A stretch of 64,000 nucleotides of DNA from Scandinavium ludwigii_A (GTDB lineage Bacteria; Pseudomonadota; Gammaproteobacteria; Enterobacterales; Enterobacteriaceae), in NCBI GenBank assembly GCA_050516505.1, contig CP191518.1, positions 3,162,001 through 3,226,000 on the forward strand, given 5' to 3'. Under the pieces are notes generated by a model. That model saw nothing but the letters and a program-made list of their open reading frames with translations. It was not told the DNA's origin and did not search any database. Below, piece by piece: positions 1 through 8,947 of the stretch; positions within the stretch are counted from its first letter, which is position 1, and every line of letters begins with the position of its first letter. The translations under genes and the position numbers were made by a program.

Positions 1-255
1 AAACAGCGCCGACTGCCCTTTTGGCTCGGCGACAAACGTCCCGACACCCTGCAAACGAACCAGCAAACCTTCGTCAGTCAGCTCCCGCAGTGCGCGGTTG
101 ATGGTCATCCGGCTGAAGCCAAACTGCGCCACCAGCTCCGCTTCCGAAGGAATACGGTCATGCGGACGCCAGATCCCCGCAGCAATATTGTCGCTGATAA
201 CGCGTTTGATCTTCTCATAGAACGGCGCGGGGGCGCCGGTTCGCGGTGAATACAT
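1..255 (-). CDS. hutC: Histidine utilisation repressor HutC (5' part only)
   Basis: This is the N-terminal 85 codons of a GntR-family repressor; the gene runs off the left edge of the window. The visible part is the winged helix-turn-helix, with the typical run RIPSEAELVAQFGFSRMTIN near residues 38-57 followed by the wing. HutC represses hut operons and is released by urocanate, and its effector-binding UTRA domain would lie outside the window. It follows hutG by 28 nt on the same strand, giving the order hutI-hutG-hutC known from Klebsiella and Salmonella. The start is ATG at 255. Identity rests on the domain plus the operon; the C-terminal part cannot be seen. Confidence 0.93.
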   Translation of the reverse strand, partial: MYSPRTGAPAPFYEKIKRVISDNIAAGIWRPHDRIPSEAELVAQFGFSRMTINRALRELTDEGLLVRLQGVGTFVAEPKGQSALF

Positions 256-283
256 GTGTCATCCTTTATTAATGCGGGTGCTG

Positions 284-1243
284 TCACGCGTGCCAGCAAT
301 GAACAATTTGCCAGGCCAGTCTGGCCGCAGTGCGGGCACCCTGTCCGTCTCTGTCGTACTGCGGATTGAATTCAACCAAATCAACCGCCTGCAGTTTGCC
401 ACTCTGACACAGCGGCATGACTATTCGCAACAAGATTGCCAACGGGACGCCCAGCGCTGCCGGGGCCGATACCGCCGGCATTTCCCAGGCCGGGAGCACA
501 TCCAGATCGATGGTCAGATAGATGCGGTCATGTTCCGCTATCACCCGCTGAAGATCCTGTTGCAGCGCGCCGACGTGGTCATCGAGCAGGGTTAAATCTT
601 CCAGCACCGTGACCTGACGCTCTCGCGCCTCTTGCCACAGCGCCTGCGTGTTTGCCGCGCGGCTGGCACCGTAGCAGGTGTAATTAAAGCGTCGGTTCTG
701 GCTCTCGCAGTGCAACGCCAGCTGGCGGAATGGCGTGCCAGAGGTGGCCTCTGCGGCATGTCGTAAATCCAGGTGCGCATCGAGATTGACGATAGCGACG
801 TTTGCCTTCGGGAAGGCGTCGAGCACGCCGGAACCGTGAGGCCAGGCCGTTTCATGGCCGCCACCGAACACCAGGGTTTTCATCTGCGCACGCTGGCAGG
901 CCAGCACCGCGTCGTGCAGCGCCTGCTGCGCCGATTCCAGTAATCCCGGTTCGGCGTGCACATTACCGAGATCAACCAGCAAATCGTGCCCGGCATGGCT
1001 TGCCATGTTGGCTAACGCCTTGCGCAGTGCGTTAGGCCCCTGCTGCGCGCCCGGCCGCCCTTGATTGCGCTTAACGCCTTCGTCACAGGCAAATCCGAGC
1101 AGGGCTATTTTCCCACGATGCGGTTCGGGGGCAAAGTCACGCGTGACCGTTACTGTCTGAAAAAGACGTTTTGCCGCGGGCGATTCGGCGCGGTCATCAC
1201 GCCCCTGCCACAGTTCCGGCGGCGTCGGCTGCCAGAGATTCAT
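284..1243 (-). CDS. hutG: Formimidoylglutamase HutG
   Basis: This 319-aa enzyme of the arginase/agmatinase (ureohydrolase) family hydrolyses N-formimidoyl-L-glutamate to glutamate and formamide, the last step of the five-carbon histidine degradation route. The metal ligands of the family are all visible: GGGHE with His130, the DAHLD cluster (Asp155, His157, Asp159) and IDLD (Asp246, Asp248), which together bind two Mn ions. The ATG overlaps the hutI stop codon as ATGA, so the two genes are probably translationally coupled. It lies between hutI and hutC in one operon. Confidence 0.96.
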   Translation of the reverse strand: MNLWQPTPPELWQGRDDRAESPAAKRLFQTVTVTRDFAPEPHRGKIALLGFACDEGVKRNQGRPGAQQGPNALRKALANMASHAGHDLLVDLGNVHAEPGLLESAQQALHDAVLACQRAQMKTLVFGGGHETAWPHGSGVLDAFPKANVAIVNLDAHLDLRHAAEATSGTPFRQLALHCESQNRRFNYTCYGASRAANTQALWQEARERQVTVLEDLTLLDDHVGALQQDLQRVIAEHDRIYLTIDLDVLPAWEMPAVSAPAALGVPLAILLRIVMPLCQSGKLQAVDLVEFNPQYDRDGQGARTAARLAWQIVHCWHA

Positions 1244-2466
1244 GGCGTAACCTCACCGCGAAACACGCGCTGCCAGAGCGGATTGCGCCCCGGTTCGTAC
1301 ACCATTTCAACCGGATGCTCTGCGTCCCAAATGGCGAAATCGGCCACAAAGCCCACCGCCAGTTGTCCGTGCGAATGCTCGCGGCCCAATGCACGCGCGG
1401 CGTGACGGGTGACGCCGGTCCACGCTTCTTCCGGCGTCAGGCCGAACTTCACGCAGGCCATGTTCATCGTCAGATGCAGGCTGGCGAACGGGCTGGTGCC
1501 GGGGTTGTAATCCGTCGCGACTGCCATCGGGACGTGGTAACGACGCAGTGCATCCACTGGCGGTTTTTGCGTTTCGTTGAGGAAGTAAAATGCGCCGGGC
1601 AGCAGTACCGCAACCGTGCCGCTGTCGGCCATCGCCGCGACGCCTTCTTCCGTCAGATATTCAATATGATCGGCAGACCGTCCTTTATAGCTGCTGACCA
1701 GCTGTGCGCCGCCCAACGAAGAGAGCTGCTCGACGTGGCCCTTAACCGGAATGTTGAGCACCTGCGCGGCACTGAACACGCGGTCGGTCTGCTCCGGGCT
1801 GAATCCGACGTTTTCACAGAAGGCATCCACGGTTTCAAATAACCCTTCCTGCCACAGGGTCGGCATAATGTCTTCGCAGACCAGGGTGATGTAGTCCTCG
1901 CCCCGGCCTTTATATTCTGTCGGGATCGCATGTGCGGCCAATAATGTCGGACTGATATCGACGGCGTTGGTCGCCGCCAGATGCTGCGCGACATGCAGCA
2001 TTTTGCGTTCGTTGGCCATGTCCAGGCCATATCCGGACTTCACTTCTACCGTGGTCACCCCTTCCCGCATCAATCGCGTCAGACGCTGCTGCGCCAGGCG
2101 AGTCAGTTCGTCTTCACTGGCGACCCGGGTGGCTTGCACGGTGGCGTTAATGCCCCCGCCGTTTGCACTGATGGTCTGATACGAAACGCCATTCAGCCGT
2201 TGCTCCCATTCGGTGGCGCGACTGCCGCCAAACACCAGATGCGTGTGGCAGTCGATCAGGCCCGGCGTGACCAGCCGACCTTGCAGATCGATGCGTTTTC
2301 CTTTTCGGGAGCCCAGTGCTGCTTCAGGAAGGATTTCCACTATGCACCCGTCCCGAACTACCAGCGCGTGATGTTCCAGTAAACCGTAAGGTTGCGCATG
2401 GTTGGGATCGAAAGTGGCAAGCCGGGCATTATGCCAGATGATGTCGGTATCAGTATGTTCAGACAT
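1240..2466 (-). CDS. hutI: Imidazolonepropionase HutI
   Basis: This 408-aa amidohydrolase-family enzyme opens the imidazolone ring of 4-imidazolone-5-propionate to give N-formimidoyl-L-glutamate, the substrate of HutG. The metal-binding CHTH motif is seen at residues 73-76 (His74, His76), and the rest of the protein aligns in layout with the family. Upstream in-frame ATGs at 2484 and 2499 exist. I prefer 2466 because the longer starts would place coding sequence over the HutC operator at 2489-2498 and the family normally begins a few residues before the DIIWxxARLATFD segment. It is the first gene of hutIGC. Confidence 0.94.
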   Translation of the reverse strand: MSEHTDTDIIWHNARLATFDPNHAQPYGLLEHHALVVRDGCIVEILPEAALGSRKGKRIDLQGRLVTPGLIDCHTHLVFGGSRATEWEQRLNGVSYQTISANGGGINATVQATRVASEDELTRLAQQRLTRLMREGVTTVEVKSGYGLDMANERKMLHVAQHLAATNAVDISPTLLAAHAIPTEYKGRGEDYITLVCEDIMPTLWQEGLFETVDAFCENVGFSPEQTDRVFSAAQVLNIPVKGHVEQLSSLGGAQLVSSYKGRSADHIEYLTEEGVAAMADSGTVAVLLPGAFYFLNETQKPPVDALRRYHVPMAVATDYNPGTSPFASLHLTMNMACVKFGLTPEEAWTGVTRHAARALGREHSHGQLAVGFVADFAIWDAEHPVEMVYEPGRNPLWQRVFRGEVTP

Positions 2467-2488
2467 GAGAGAATCACTTGTCATAGGT

Positions 2489-2498
2489 TGTATAGACA
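2489..2498. promoter_or_regulatory. HutC operator upstream of hutI
   Basis: The sequence TGTATAGACA is an imperfect palindrome (8 of 10 positions match its own reverse complement) and fits the TGTATA-type site recognised by HutC repressors. It lies just upstream of the chosen hutI start, as expected for autoregulation of hutIGC. The assignment is by motif and position only. Confidence 0.7.
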
Positions 2499-2683
2499 TT
2501 TATTGATAGCAACACGGGCGATGTCAACCTTCCACGGGAATATGTTGCTTTTTTGTGATATTCCGCCCGGCGCGGTGAGCGCTTACCAGCAACTTTTTTG
2601 CGGCATTGCTTCCCGTTTCGCTCAACTTAGTATAAAAAGTCAGGTTTTAGGGACTCTTTCCACTACATTCAGCCTGGAGCACC

Positions 2684-3967
2684 ATGAATACATTCTCGGT
2701 TTCTCGTCTGGCGCTCGCGCTCGCTTTTGGCGTGACGCTTACCGCCTGCAGCTCAACGCCACCCGATCAGCAACCGTCTACTCAGGAAGCGCCGGGTACG
2801 TCTTCTCGCCCAATTCTGACCGCTGGCGAAGCGAAAAACTTCGTGCAGGAACGTTACTTCACCACCATGGACCCGAAAGCGGCTCCATGGTCTCCTTCTG
2901 CCATTGCGACACCGGCTAAAGCAGATTTCGTGGTTGGCCCAGCCGGGACTGAAGGCGTAACGCACACCACCCTTCAGGCCGCCGTGGATGCCGCAATCGC
3001 GCGTCACAGCAGCTCACGCACTTATATCGCGGTGATGCCGGGTGAATATGAAGGTACCGTGTATGTACCAGCCGCGCCGGGCAGCCTGACTATTTACGGT
3101 ATCGGCGACAAAGCCGCTGACGTGAAAATCGGCCTGGCTATCGATTCTGAAATCGACCCAACGACCTGGCGTCGTCTGGTTAACCCGGCAGGCAAATACA
3201 TGCCTGGCAAACCGGCGTGGTACATGTTCGACACCTGCCAGAGCAAGCACACCGCCACCGTGGGCGTGATGTGTTCCGCGGTCTTCTGGTCGCAGAATAA
3301 CGGTTTGCAATTGCAGAACCTGACCATCTCTAACACCCTGGGCGATAGCGTCGATGCGGGCAACCATCAGGCCGTGGCCCTGCGCAGCGACGGTGACAAA
3401 GTGCAGCTGAACAAGGTCAATCTACTTGGCCGTCAGAACACCTTCTTCGTCACTAACAGCGGCGTGCAGAACAAACTTCAAAATGACCGCATCGCCCGTA
3501 CGCTGGTGACGAACAGCTACCTCGAAGGGGATGTGGATATCGTTTCTGGTCGTGGCGCTGTCGTGTTCGATAACACCCGTTTCCAGGTCGTGAACTCCCG
3601 TACCCAGAAAGAAGCGTACGTGTTCGCTCCGGCAACGCAGTCCAACCTGTTCTACGGTTTCCTCGCCACCAACAGTCGCTTTAACGCGGCCGGTGACGGC
3701 GTGGCGCAACTCGGTCGCTCTCTGGACGTCGACGGCAGCACCAACGGCCAGGTCGTTATCCGCGACAGCGCGATCAACGAAGGCTTCAACAATGCCCAAC
3801 CATGGGCCGATGCCGCTATCTCTAAACGTCCGTTCAGCGGCAACACCGGCGCGAAGAACGATAAAGGCGAAGAGCAGCGTAACCTGAACGACACCAACTT
3901 CAACCGCATGTGGGAATACAACAACCGCGGCGTGGGAAGTTATGTTGTGGCTGAACCGAAGAAATAA
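2684..3967 (+). CDS. ybhC: Outer-membrane lipoprotein of the pectinesterase family, YbhC
   Basis: The 427-aa protein starts with a signal peptide ending in the lipobox LTAC, so Cys22 should be lipidated and the protein anchored in the outer membrane. The remainder is a right-handed beta-helix of the pectin methylesterase (CE8) fold, the same length as E. coli YbhC. E. coli YbhC is described as an acyl-CoA thioesterase/pectinesterase-like lipoprotein without strong pectinesterase activity, so the true substrate is unsettled. It is transcribed away from hutI and ends at a strong bidirectional terminator shared with pgl. In E. coli ybhDHIJ lie between ybhC and pgl; here the two are direct neighbours. 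Confidence 0.94.
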   Translation: MNTFSVSRLALALAFGVTLTACSSTPPDQQPSTQEAPGTSSRPILTAGEAKNFVQERYFTTMDPKAAPWSPSAIATPAKADFVVGPAGTEGVTHTTLQAAVDAAIARHSSSRTYIAVMPGEYEGTVYVPAAPGSLTIYGIGDKAADVKIGLAIDSEIDPTTWRRLVNPAGKYMPGKPAWYMFDTCQSKHTATVGVMCSAVFWSQNNGLQLQNLTISNTLGDSVDAGNHQAVALRSDGDKVQLNKVNLLGRQNTFFVTNSGVQNKLQNDRIARTLVTNSYLEGDVDIVSGRGAVVFDNTRFQVVNSRTQKEAYVFAPATQSNLFYGFLATNSRFNAAGDGVAQLGRSLDVDGSTNGQVVIRDSAINEGFNNAQPWADAAISKRPFSGNTGAKNDKGEEQRNLNDTNFNRMWEYNNRGVGSYVVAEPKK

Positions 3968-3983
3968 TCGGTCATTAAGCCTA

Positions 3984-4013
3984 AAAAAAACCTCGCTTCG
4001 GCGAGGTTTTTTT
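3984..4013. terminator. Bidirectional intrinsic terminator between ybhC and pgl
   Basis: The stem CCTCGC-TTCG-GCGAGG carries a stable TTCG tetraloop and is flanked by A-tracts on the left and T-tracts on the right. It can therefore stop transcription from both convergent genes. Confidence 0.93.
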
Positions 4014-4031
4014 ATTCATCGATGGACTGAC

Positions 4032-5027
4032 TTAGTGCGCGTTTACCACCACCCACATTGGACCCTGGCCTACAGCGTAACGTCCTTTCTCTTCCAGAAG
4101 CCCCTGCTCGCCTTTGATTTCATAGACCGCAAGGTGATGTGATTTCTGACCTACCGCCAGCACATATTTCCCGCTGTGATCGACGTTAAAACCACGCGGC
4201 TGCGTTTCGGTCGGCTGGAAGCCCTGCACTTCAAGAACGCTACCGTCTTCAGAAATGGTGAACACCGTCAGGGTGCTGGAGGTACGGTCACAGGTATACA
4301 AGTGACGACCATCCGGGGTGATATGAATGTCTGCCGCCCAACGCGTGCCGGTAAAATCTGGCGGCATCATATCCAGCGTTTGTACGCATTCTATTTCACC
4401 GTGCGGGTCGCTCAGTTCCCACACGTCGACGCTGCTGTTCAGCTCATTCACGCAGTAAGCGTATTGCTGATTCGGGTGGAAGGCCATGTGACGTGGGCCA
4501 GCGCCTTCGACAGTCGTGACTTCCGCTGGCGTTTGCGCGACCAGTTTACCGTCGTCGCTCAGCGTAAACAGGCAGATGCGATCCTGCTTCAGGGCTGGCA
4601 CCCACAGGGTGCGGTTGTCCGGGGTGATGTTCGCCGAGTGGCAACCGTCGAGGCCTTCGACCACGTCAACCACGCCCACCGGCAGGCCCTCTTCCAGACG
4701 CGTCACGCTGACGCAGGCTTGGTTATACGATCCGCTGAACAGGAATTTGCCAGAATGGTCGGTGGAAATGTGGGTCGGGCTGCCCGGCAGCGCGGACTCA
4801 CCGGCAAATGTCAGCGCGCCATCGTCCGGCGCAATACGGTAGGCAATAACGCGAAACTCCGGGCGAACACCCACGTACAGATATTGTTTATCCGGACTGA
4901 TGACCATCGGCTGGACCTGACCAGGCACATCGACCACCTGTACCAGCGTCAGTTTGCCGTCCTGATGGAGGCTCCAGACGTGGATCTGCTGGCTTTCCGG
5001 ACTCGCGGTATATACGGTTTGTTTCAT
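4032..5027 (-). CDS. pgl: 6-phosphogluconolactonase Pgl
   Basis: This 331-aa protein matches the seven-bladed beta-propeller lactonase of E. coli (YbhE) in length and repeat pattern; blade-like repeats with DGRHLYTCDR and SGKYVLAVG elements are seen throughout. It hydrolyses 6-phosphogluconolactone to 6-phosphogluconate in the oxidative pentose phosphate pathway in the cytosol. It is not related to the DevB-type lactonases. It is a single gene, convergent with ybhC and divergent from ybhA. The start is ATG at 5027, preceded by an AAGGAG-type ribosome site. Confidence 0.96.
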   Translation of the reverse strand: MKQTVYTASPESQQIHVWSLHQDGKLTLVQVVDVPGQVQPMVISPDKQYLYVGVRPEFRVIAYRIAPDDGALTFAGESALPGSPTHISTDHSGKFLFSGSYNQACVSVTRLEEGLPVGVVDVVEGLDGCHSANITPDNRTLWVPALKQDRICLFTLSDDGKLVAQTPAEVTTVEGAGPRHMAFHPNQQYAYCVNELNSSVDVWELSDPHGEIECVQTLDMMPPDFTGTRWAADIHITPDGRHLYTCDRTSSTLTVFTISEDGSVLEVQGFQPTETQPRGFNVDHSGKYVLAVGQKSHHLAVYEIKGEQGLLEEKGRYAVGQGPMWVVVNAH

Positions 5028-5155
5028 GAAAACTCCTTCTTTATTGCACGTGGAGGCGAATTAAGAGAATAGTGAGTGCTGAAAAATTTGCCCTGCGCGC
5101 GCTGCGGTGTACCATCGTGAGCTGCAAATTTTTCAACATTAACCTGGATGACAAC

Positions 5156-5974
5156 ATGACATCACGCGTGATAGCCCTGGACTTAGACGGCACCCTGCTG
5201 ACCTCAACGAAAACCATTCTTCCGCAATCGCTTGAAGCGCTGTCGCGCGCGAAAGAAGCGGGCTATCAGATTCTGATCGTGACCGGCCGACATCACGTTG
5301 CTATCCATCCTTTTTATCAGGCACTGGCGCTGGATACACCTGCAATTTGCTGTAATGGCACTTATTTGTATGATTATCAGGCAAAAAAGGTTCTGGAAGG
5401 CGATCCGATGCCGGTCGGAAAAGCTCATGCGCTGGTGAACCTTCTGGCGGAACACCACATTCACGGCCTGATGTACGTGGATGACACCATGATGTATGAA
5501 GAAGCCACCGGGCATGTGACGCGCACGCTGAACTGGGCGCAGAAACTGCCAGAAGAACAACGCCCTTCCTTTACCCAAGTTGATTCTCTGATTCAGGCTG
5601 CGCAGCAGGTGAAATCAGTGTGGAAATTCGCCCTGACCGACGAAGACACGCAAAAGCTGAACATCTTCGCCAACCATGCGGCCCAAACGCTGGATTTAGA
5701 GTGTGAATGGTCGTGGCACGATCAAGTCGATATCGCGCGTAAGGGCAACAGCAAAGGCTATCGCCTGGCGCGCTGGGTCGAATCTCAGGGCTTGTCGATG
5801 AAGGACGTGGTGGCGTTTGGCGATAATTTTAACGACATCAGTATGCTTGAAGCGGCAGGAACCGGAGTGGCGATGGGCAATGCCGATGATGCGGTAAAAG
5901 CCCGCGCCAACGTGGTGATTGGCGACAACTCGACGCACAGCATCGCCGAATATATCTACACTCACCTGCTGTAA
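5156..5974 (+). CDS. ybhA: HAD-family sugar/pyridoxal phosphate phosphatase YbhA
   Basis: This 272-aa Cof-type (HAD IIB) phosphatase starts MTSRVIALDLDGTLL, with the catalytic Asp9 and Asp11 of the DxD motif. The metal-binding GDNFNDISML motif lies near the C terminus. The E. coli enzyme dephosphorylates pyridoxal 5'-phosphate and some sugar phosphates such as fructose 1,6-bisphosphate. A longer in-frame reading from 5072 exists, but the family begins directly before the DxD motif, so ATG 5156 is chosen. Its stop codon abuts the stop of modC on the other strand with no spacer. Confidence 0.95.
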   Translation: MTSRVIALDLDGTLLTSTKTILPQSLEALSRAKEAGYQILIVTGRHHVAIHPFYQALALDTPAICCNGTYLYDYQAKKVLEGDPMPVGKAHALVNLLAEHHIHGLMYVDDTMMYEEATGHVTRTLNWAQKLPEEQRPSFTQVDSLIQAAQQVKSVWKFALTDEDTQKLNIFANHAAQTLDLECEWSWHDQVDIARKGNSKGYRLARWVESQGLSMKDVVAFGDNFNDISMLEAAGTGVAMGNADDAVKARANVVIGDNSTHSIAEYIYTHLL

Positions 5975-7033
5975 TCAGGCGCTGATCGACACGCTTTTTA
6001 TCTGCGCATACAGCCACTGACCTGGCTTCACCGCCAGGTCATCGCGGGCCCACGGGCTGATGCGCGCCCACAGCGTGCGGCCACCCACTTCAAGCTGCAC
6101 TTCCACCTGGCCGTTATTGTCGTAACACTGCACCACTTTCGCGCGCAGCACGTTACGGATACTGGTCTGCACTGGCGGCTGTAACACCAGCGACACATCG
6201 GACGCCTGAACGCGAATGCGCACCGAGGACTGTACCGGCTGCTCGAGTTTATTGACCCACAGATGCTGATCACCCAGCGCCAGCGCCGTCATCGCGTAAT
6301 GCGGATGATGCTCCAGCACGGTGACTTTCAGTACGCTGCTCTGTTGATCCTGCGGCAGCCACGGATGCATCACGCTGCTACCCCAGACATCCTCCAGATT
6401 GCCAAACGCCTTCACATTTCCGTCTTCCAGCACCAGCACTTTGTCGGCCAGATGCAGAATTTCTTCCAGAGAGTGGCTGACGTAGAGCATCGGAATGTTG
6501 ATTTCACGGGCCAGGCGTTGCAGATACGGCAGCAACTCGCGCTTGCGCGGAATATCCAGCGAGGCCAGCGGTTCGTCGAGCAGCAGCAATTCCGGCGCAG
6601 TCAGCAGCGCCCGGCCAATCGCCACGCGCTGTTTTTCCCCCCCGGACAGGCCACCGGGTAAACGGTCGAGCAGCGCTTCAATGCCCAGCAGCGACACCAT
6701 TTTGTCGAACTGTCCGGCCATGCTTGTCGCCATGCCGTAACGCAGATTGCCCCGCACTTTGTAGTGTGGAAACAGGCGTGCATCCTGGAACACGTAGCCG
6801 ATGCGGCGTTTTTCCGGCGACAGGCAAATCCTTTTCTCGGTGTCGTTCAGGACGCGATTATTGAGGACGATGCGCCCCTGCTGGGGTTTTGTCAGCCCGC
6901 TGATGGCATTGATCAGCGACGTTTTCCCGGCTCCGGACACGCCGAACACGGCGGTGATCCCGGCGGCGGGAAGTGATTCATTGATGGTCAGGCAGTGATT
7001 GCCCAGCGTCTGGGTGAAATTGAGTTCCAGCAT
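5975..7033 (-). CDS. modC: Molybdate ABC transporter ATP-binding protein ModC
   Basis: This 352-aa ATPase powers molybdate import with ModB and ModA. The Walker A motif GVSGAGKTS (residues 31-39), the LSGGEKQRVAIGRAL signature and Walker B LLLLDEPLASLD are all intact. The C-terminal third is the molybdate-sensing TOBE/Mop domain typical of ModC. ATG 7033 is used because the family starts MLELNFTQ; an in-frame extension to 7075 would overlap modB. It follows the modB stop by 2 nt as the third gene of modABC. Confidence 0.97.
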   Translation of the reverse strand: MLELNFTQTLGNHCLTINESLPAAGITAVFGVSGAGKTSLINAISGLTKPQQGRIVLNNRVLNDTEKRICLSPEKRRIGYVFQDARLFPHYKVRGNLRYGMATSMAGQFDKMVSLLGIEALLDRLPGGLSGGEKQRVAIGRALLTAPELLLLDEPLASLDIPRKRELLPYLQRLAREINIPMLYVSHSLEEILHLADKVLVLEDGNVKAFGNLEDVWGSSVMHPWLPQDQQSSVLKVTVLEHHPHYAMTALALGDQHLWVNKLEQPVQSSVRIRVQASDVSLVLQPPVQTSIRNVLRAKVVQCYDNNGQVEVQLEVGGRTLWARISPWARDDLAVKPGQWLYAQIKSVSISA

Positions 7034-7035
7034 GA

Positions 7036-7725
7036 TTATTTCCCCGTCCGTTCGCGGCTCAGTTTCGCCAGCCATTCAGATATCAGCAGAGAAACCAGCG
7101 CCAGCACGATGGAAATCAGGCACAGTCGCGCGGCAGCCCCTTCCCCGCCCGGCGTCTGAATCAGGGTATACATCGCCGATGGAATCGTGCGCGTTTCGCC
7201 TGGAATGTTCGACACAAAGGTGATCGTGGCGCCAAATTCCCCGAGCGAACGGGCAAAGGCCAGCACGGTCCCGACGATAATCCCCGGCAGCATTAGCGGC
7301 AGCGTGATGGTAAAAAACACCCGCCAGCGCCCTGCCCCCAGCGTGCGTGCCGCCTGCTCAAGCTTGATGTCGACGCCTTCCAGCGCGAGGCGAATAGCGC
7401 GCACCATCAGCGGGAAAGACATCACCGCAGCGGCGAGTACCGCGCCGCGCCAACTAAAGGCAAAGGTCAGGCCGAACCAGTCGTACAGCCAGGAGCCGAT
7501 GAAACCCCGACGCCCCATCGCAATCAACAATAAATAACCGACCACAACCGGAGGCAGGACCAGGGGAAGATGGATGAGGCTGTCGAGCAGCGCTTTGCCT
7601 GGGAAATTACGCCGCACCAGCAGCCAGGCAAAGAAGATCCCAAAGGGTAAGCTGAACACTACCGCAAGGGATGAGACTTTCAGGCTCAGCAGTACCGCCT
7701 GCCATTCGGGATCCGTCAATATCAT
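7036..7725 (-). CDS. modB: Molybdate ABC transporter permease ModB
   Basis: This 229-aa inner-membrane permease has about five transmembrane helices. The EAA-type loop that contacts ModC is visible around RTLGAGRWRVFFTITLPL. It forms the molybdate channel. Its start overlaps the modA stop by one base (TAATG), which suggests coupled translation within modABC. Confidence 0.97.
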   Translation of the reverse strand: MILTDPEWQAVLLSLKVSSLAVVFSLPFGIFFAWLLVRRNFPGKALLDSLIHLPLVLPPVVVGYLLLIAMGRRGFIGSWLYDWFGLTFAFSWRGAVLAAAVMSFPLMVRAIRLALEGVDIKLEQAARTLGAGRWRVFFTITLPLMLPGIIVGTVLAFARSLGEFGATITFVSNIPGETRTIPSAMYTLIQTPGGEGAAARLCLISIVLALVSLLISEWLAKLSRERTGK

Positions 7726-8501
7726 TAGTGAGTAGTAAATCCGTACTGTTTAAAGATGGCCGCTGCCTGCGGGCCTTTCAGGTAATCGTAGAAAGCGTTC
7801 ACCGTCGCGTTGTTATGCCCATCGGTGATGGCCATCGGGTATTCCACTTTTTTATGGGAATCTTCAGGGAAGGTACCGACAACTTTAACGCCTTTGCTGG
7901 CGACGGCATCAGAACCGTAAACGATACCCAGTGGCGCTTCGTTACGTTCCACCAACGCCAGGGCACCGCGCACATCTTCGGCCGGAGCCAATTTCGGTGA
8001 CAGGGTATCCCATGCGCCAAGTTTGGTGAGCGCTTCTTTCGCGTAGATGCCTGCCGGAACGTGGTCCGGATCGCCAACTGCCATGCGGCCACCTTTCAAC
8101 AGGCTGGTCCAGTTGGTTTTCGCATCAATGGTGAATTCACCCTGCTCGCTGGCTTTCGGCGCAACGACCACCAGGCTGTTACCGAGTAGCGTTTTACGGG
8201 TCGCAGTATCAATCGCTTTTTTCTCTACTGCGTAATCCATCCATTTTTGGTCAGCAGAAATAAACAGATCGGCTGGCGCGCCCGCTTCAATCTGACGCGC
8301 CAGAGTCGAAGAAGAAGCAAAAGAAGAGACCACATCGACGTTCTTCTCTTTTTTATATTCTTTGGCAATGTCCTGCATCGCGTTGGTGAGTGAAGCTGCC
8401 GCGAAAACGGTAATTTTGCCTGCATCTGCCGCCGCAGCGTGACCCACAACCGCCAGGGATAATGTCGCGCCGGCAAAAAAGCGTAACCAAGTACGTTCCA
8501 T
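7725..8501 (-). CDS. modA: Periplasmic molybdate-binding protein ModA
   Basis: This 258-aa protein has a cleavable signal peptide, probably cut after GHAAA near residue 25. It is followed by the mature fold with the molybdate-binding ITVFAAASLTNAM and FASSSTLARQIE segments of ModA. It captures molybdate or tungstate in the periplasm and delivers it to ModB. It is the first gene of modABC. A ModE operator starts 18 nt upstream of its start codon, so the operon should be shut off when molybdate is plentiful. Confidence 0.97.
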   Translation of the reverse strand: MERTWLRFFAGATLSLAVVGHAAAADAGKITVFAAASLTNAMQDIAKEYKKEKNVDVVSSFASSSTLARQIEAGAPADLFISADQKWMDYAVEKKAIDTATRKTLLGNSLVVVAPKASEQGEFTIDAKTNWTSLLKGGRMAVGDPDHVPAGIYAKEALTKLGAWDTLSPKLAPAEDVRGALALVERNEAPLGIVYGSDAVASKGVKVVGTFPEDSHKKVEYPMAITDGHNNATVNAFYDYLKGPQAAAIFKQYGFTTH

Positions 8502-8518
8502 CTGTAACTCCTGTGAAT

Positions 8519-8546
8519 ATCGTTATGTACGCAATAATATAACGAT
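8519..8546. promoter_or_regulatory. ModE operator in front of modA
   Basis: The near-palindrome has left arm ATCGTTATGTA and right arm TAATATAACGAT, separated by a few bases. It closely resembles the E. coli modA operator, whose arms are CGTTATAT and ACATAACG. Molybdate-loaded ModE bound here would overlap the promoter and repress modABC. ModE itself is encoded 0.4 kb to the right. Confidence 0.9.
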
Positions 8547-8633
8547 AACAGTAGGGTTTTCCCAGCGTAAAGTGAGGGCTATTCAGAGGTACTATCGGCA
8601 AAAAGAAAGGGAACTTAAACAGGACGAGGGAAT

Positions 8634-8659
8634 AAAAAAACGCCCGGCGGTGCCGGGCG
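8634..8659 (-). terminator. Intrinsic terminator of acrZ
   Basis: The hairpin CGCCCGGC-GGT-GCCGGGCG is preceded on the plus strand by seven A residues. On the minus strand this is a GC-rich stem plus U-tract directly after acrZ. Confidence 0.9.
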
Positions 8660-8667
8660 TCTTGAAA

Positions 8668-8820
8668 TCAATGGTTTTGCTGGCGGCCGTTATCTTTGTG
8701 GCCGACGTTCGACAGAACGTTAAACACTTCACCCAGACCGTAAATCAGCCCCAGGATGATAGCCATCACCACGGGAACCATGATTACGGCAAATACCAGA
8801 CTTTTCAACAACTCTAACAT
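8668..8820 (-). CDS. acrZ: AcrAB-TolC accessory small membrane protein AcrZ
   Basis: This 50-aa single-helix membrane protein begins MLELLKSLVFAVIMVPVV and is almost identical to E. coli AcrZ (49 aa) over the helix, diverging only in the hydrophilic tail. AcrZ binds the AcrB pump and changes its drug preference. It is divergent from modE, which in E. coli also controls acrZ. A longer in-frame reading upstream is ignored because the family starts at this ATG. It ends at its own terminator. Confidence 0.96.
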   Translation of the reverse strand: MLELLKSLVFAVIMVPVVMAIILGLIYGLGEVFNVLSNVGHKDNGRQQNH

Positions 8821-8947
8821 GGTCAGCTCCAGACATTGTGATTCCTTTATTGTAACCCGTTGAACAGGAAATTCACGCCCCTTTTGTGCGATGGCCTGTG
8901 TAATAATAGCGTTGACCGATTCCCTATCTTCTGAGCAGGACATTGAT

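Noticed and set aside
2392..2919. 175-codon plus-strand frame overlapping the ybhC start
   Set aside because: It runs across the hutI start, the HutC operator and the signal peptide of ybhC in another frame; no family resemblance.
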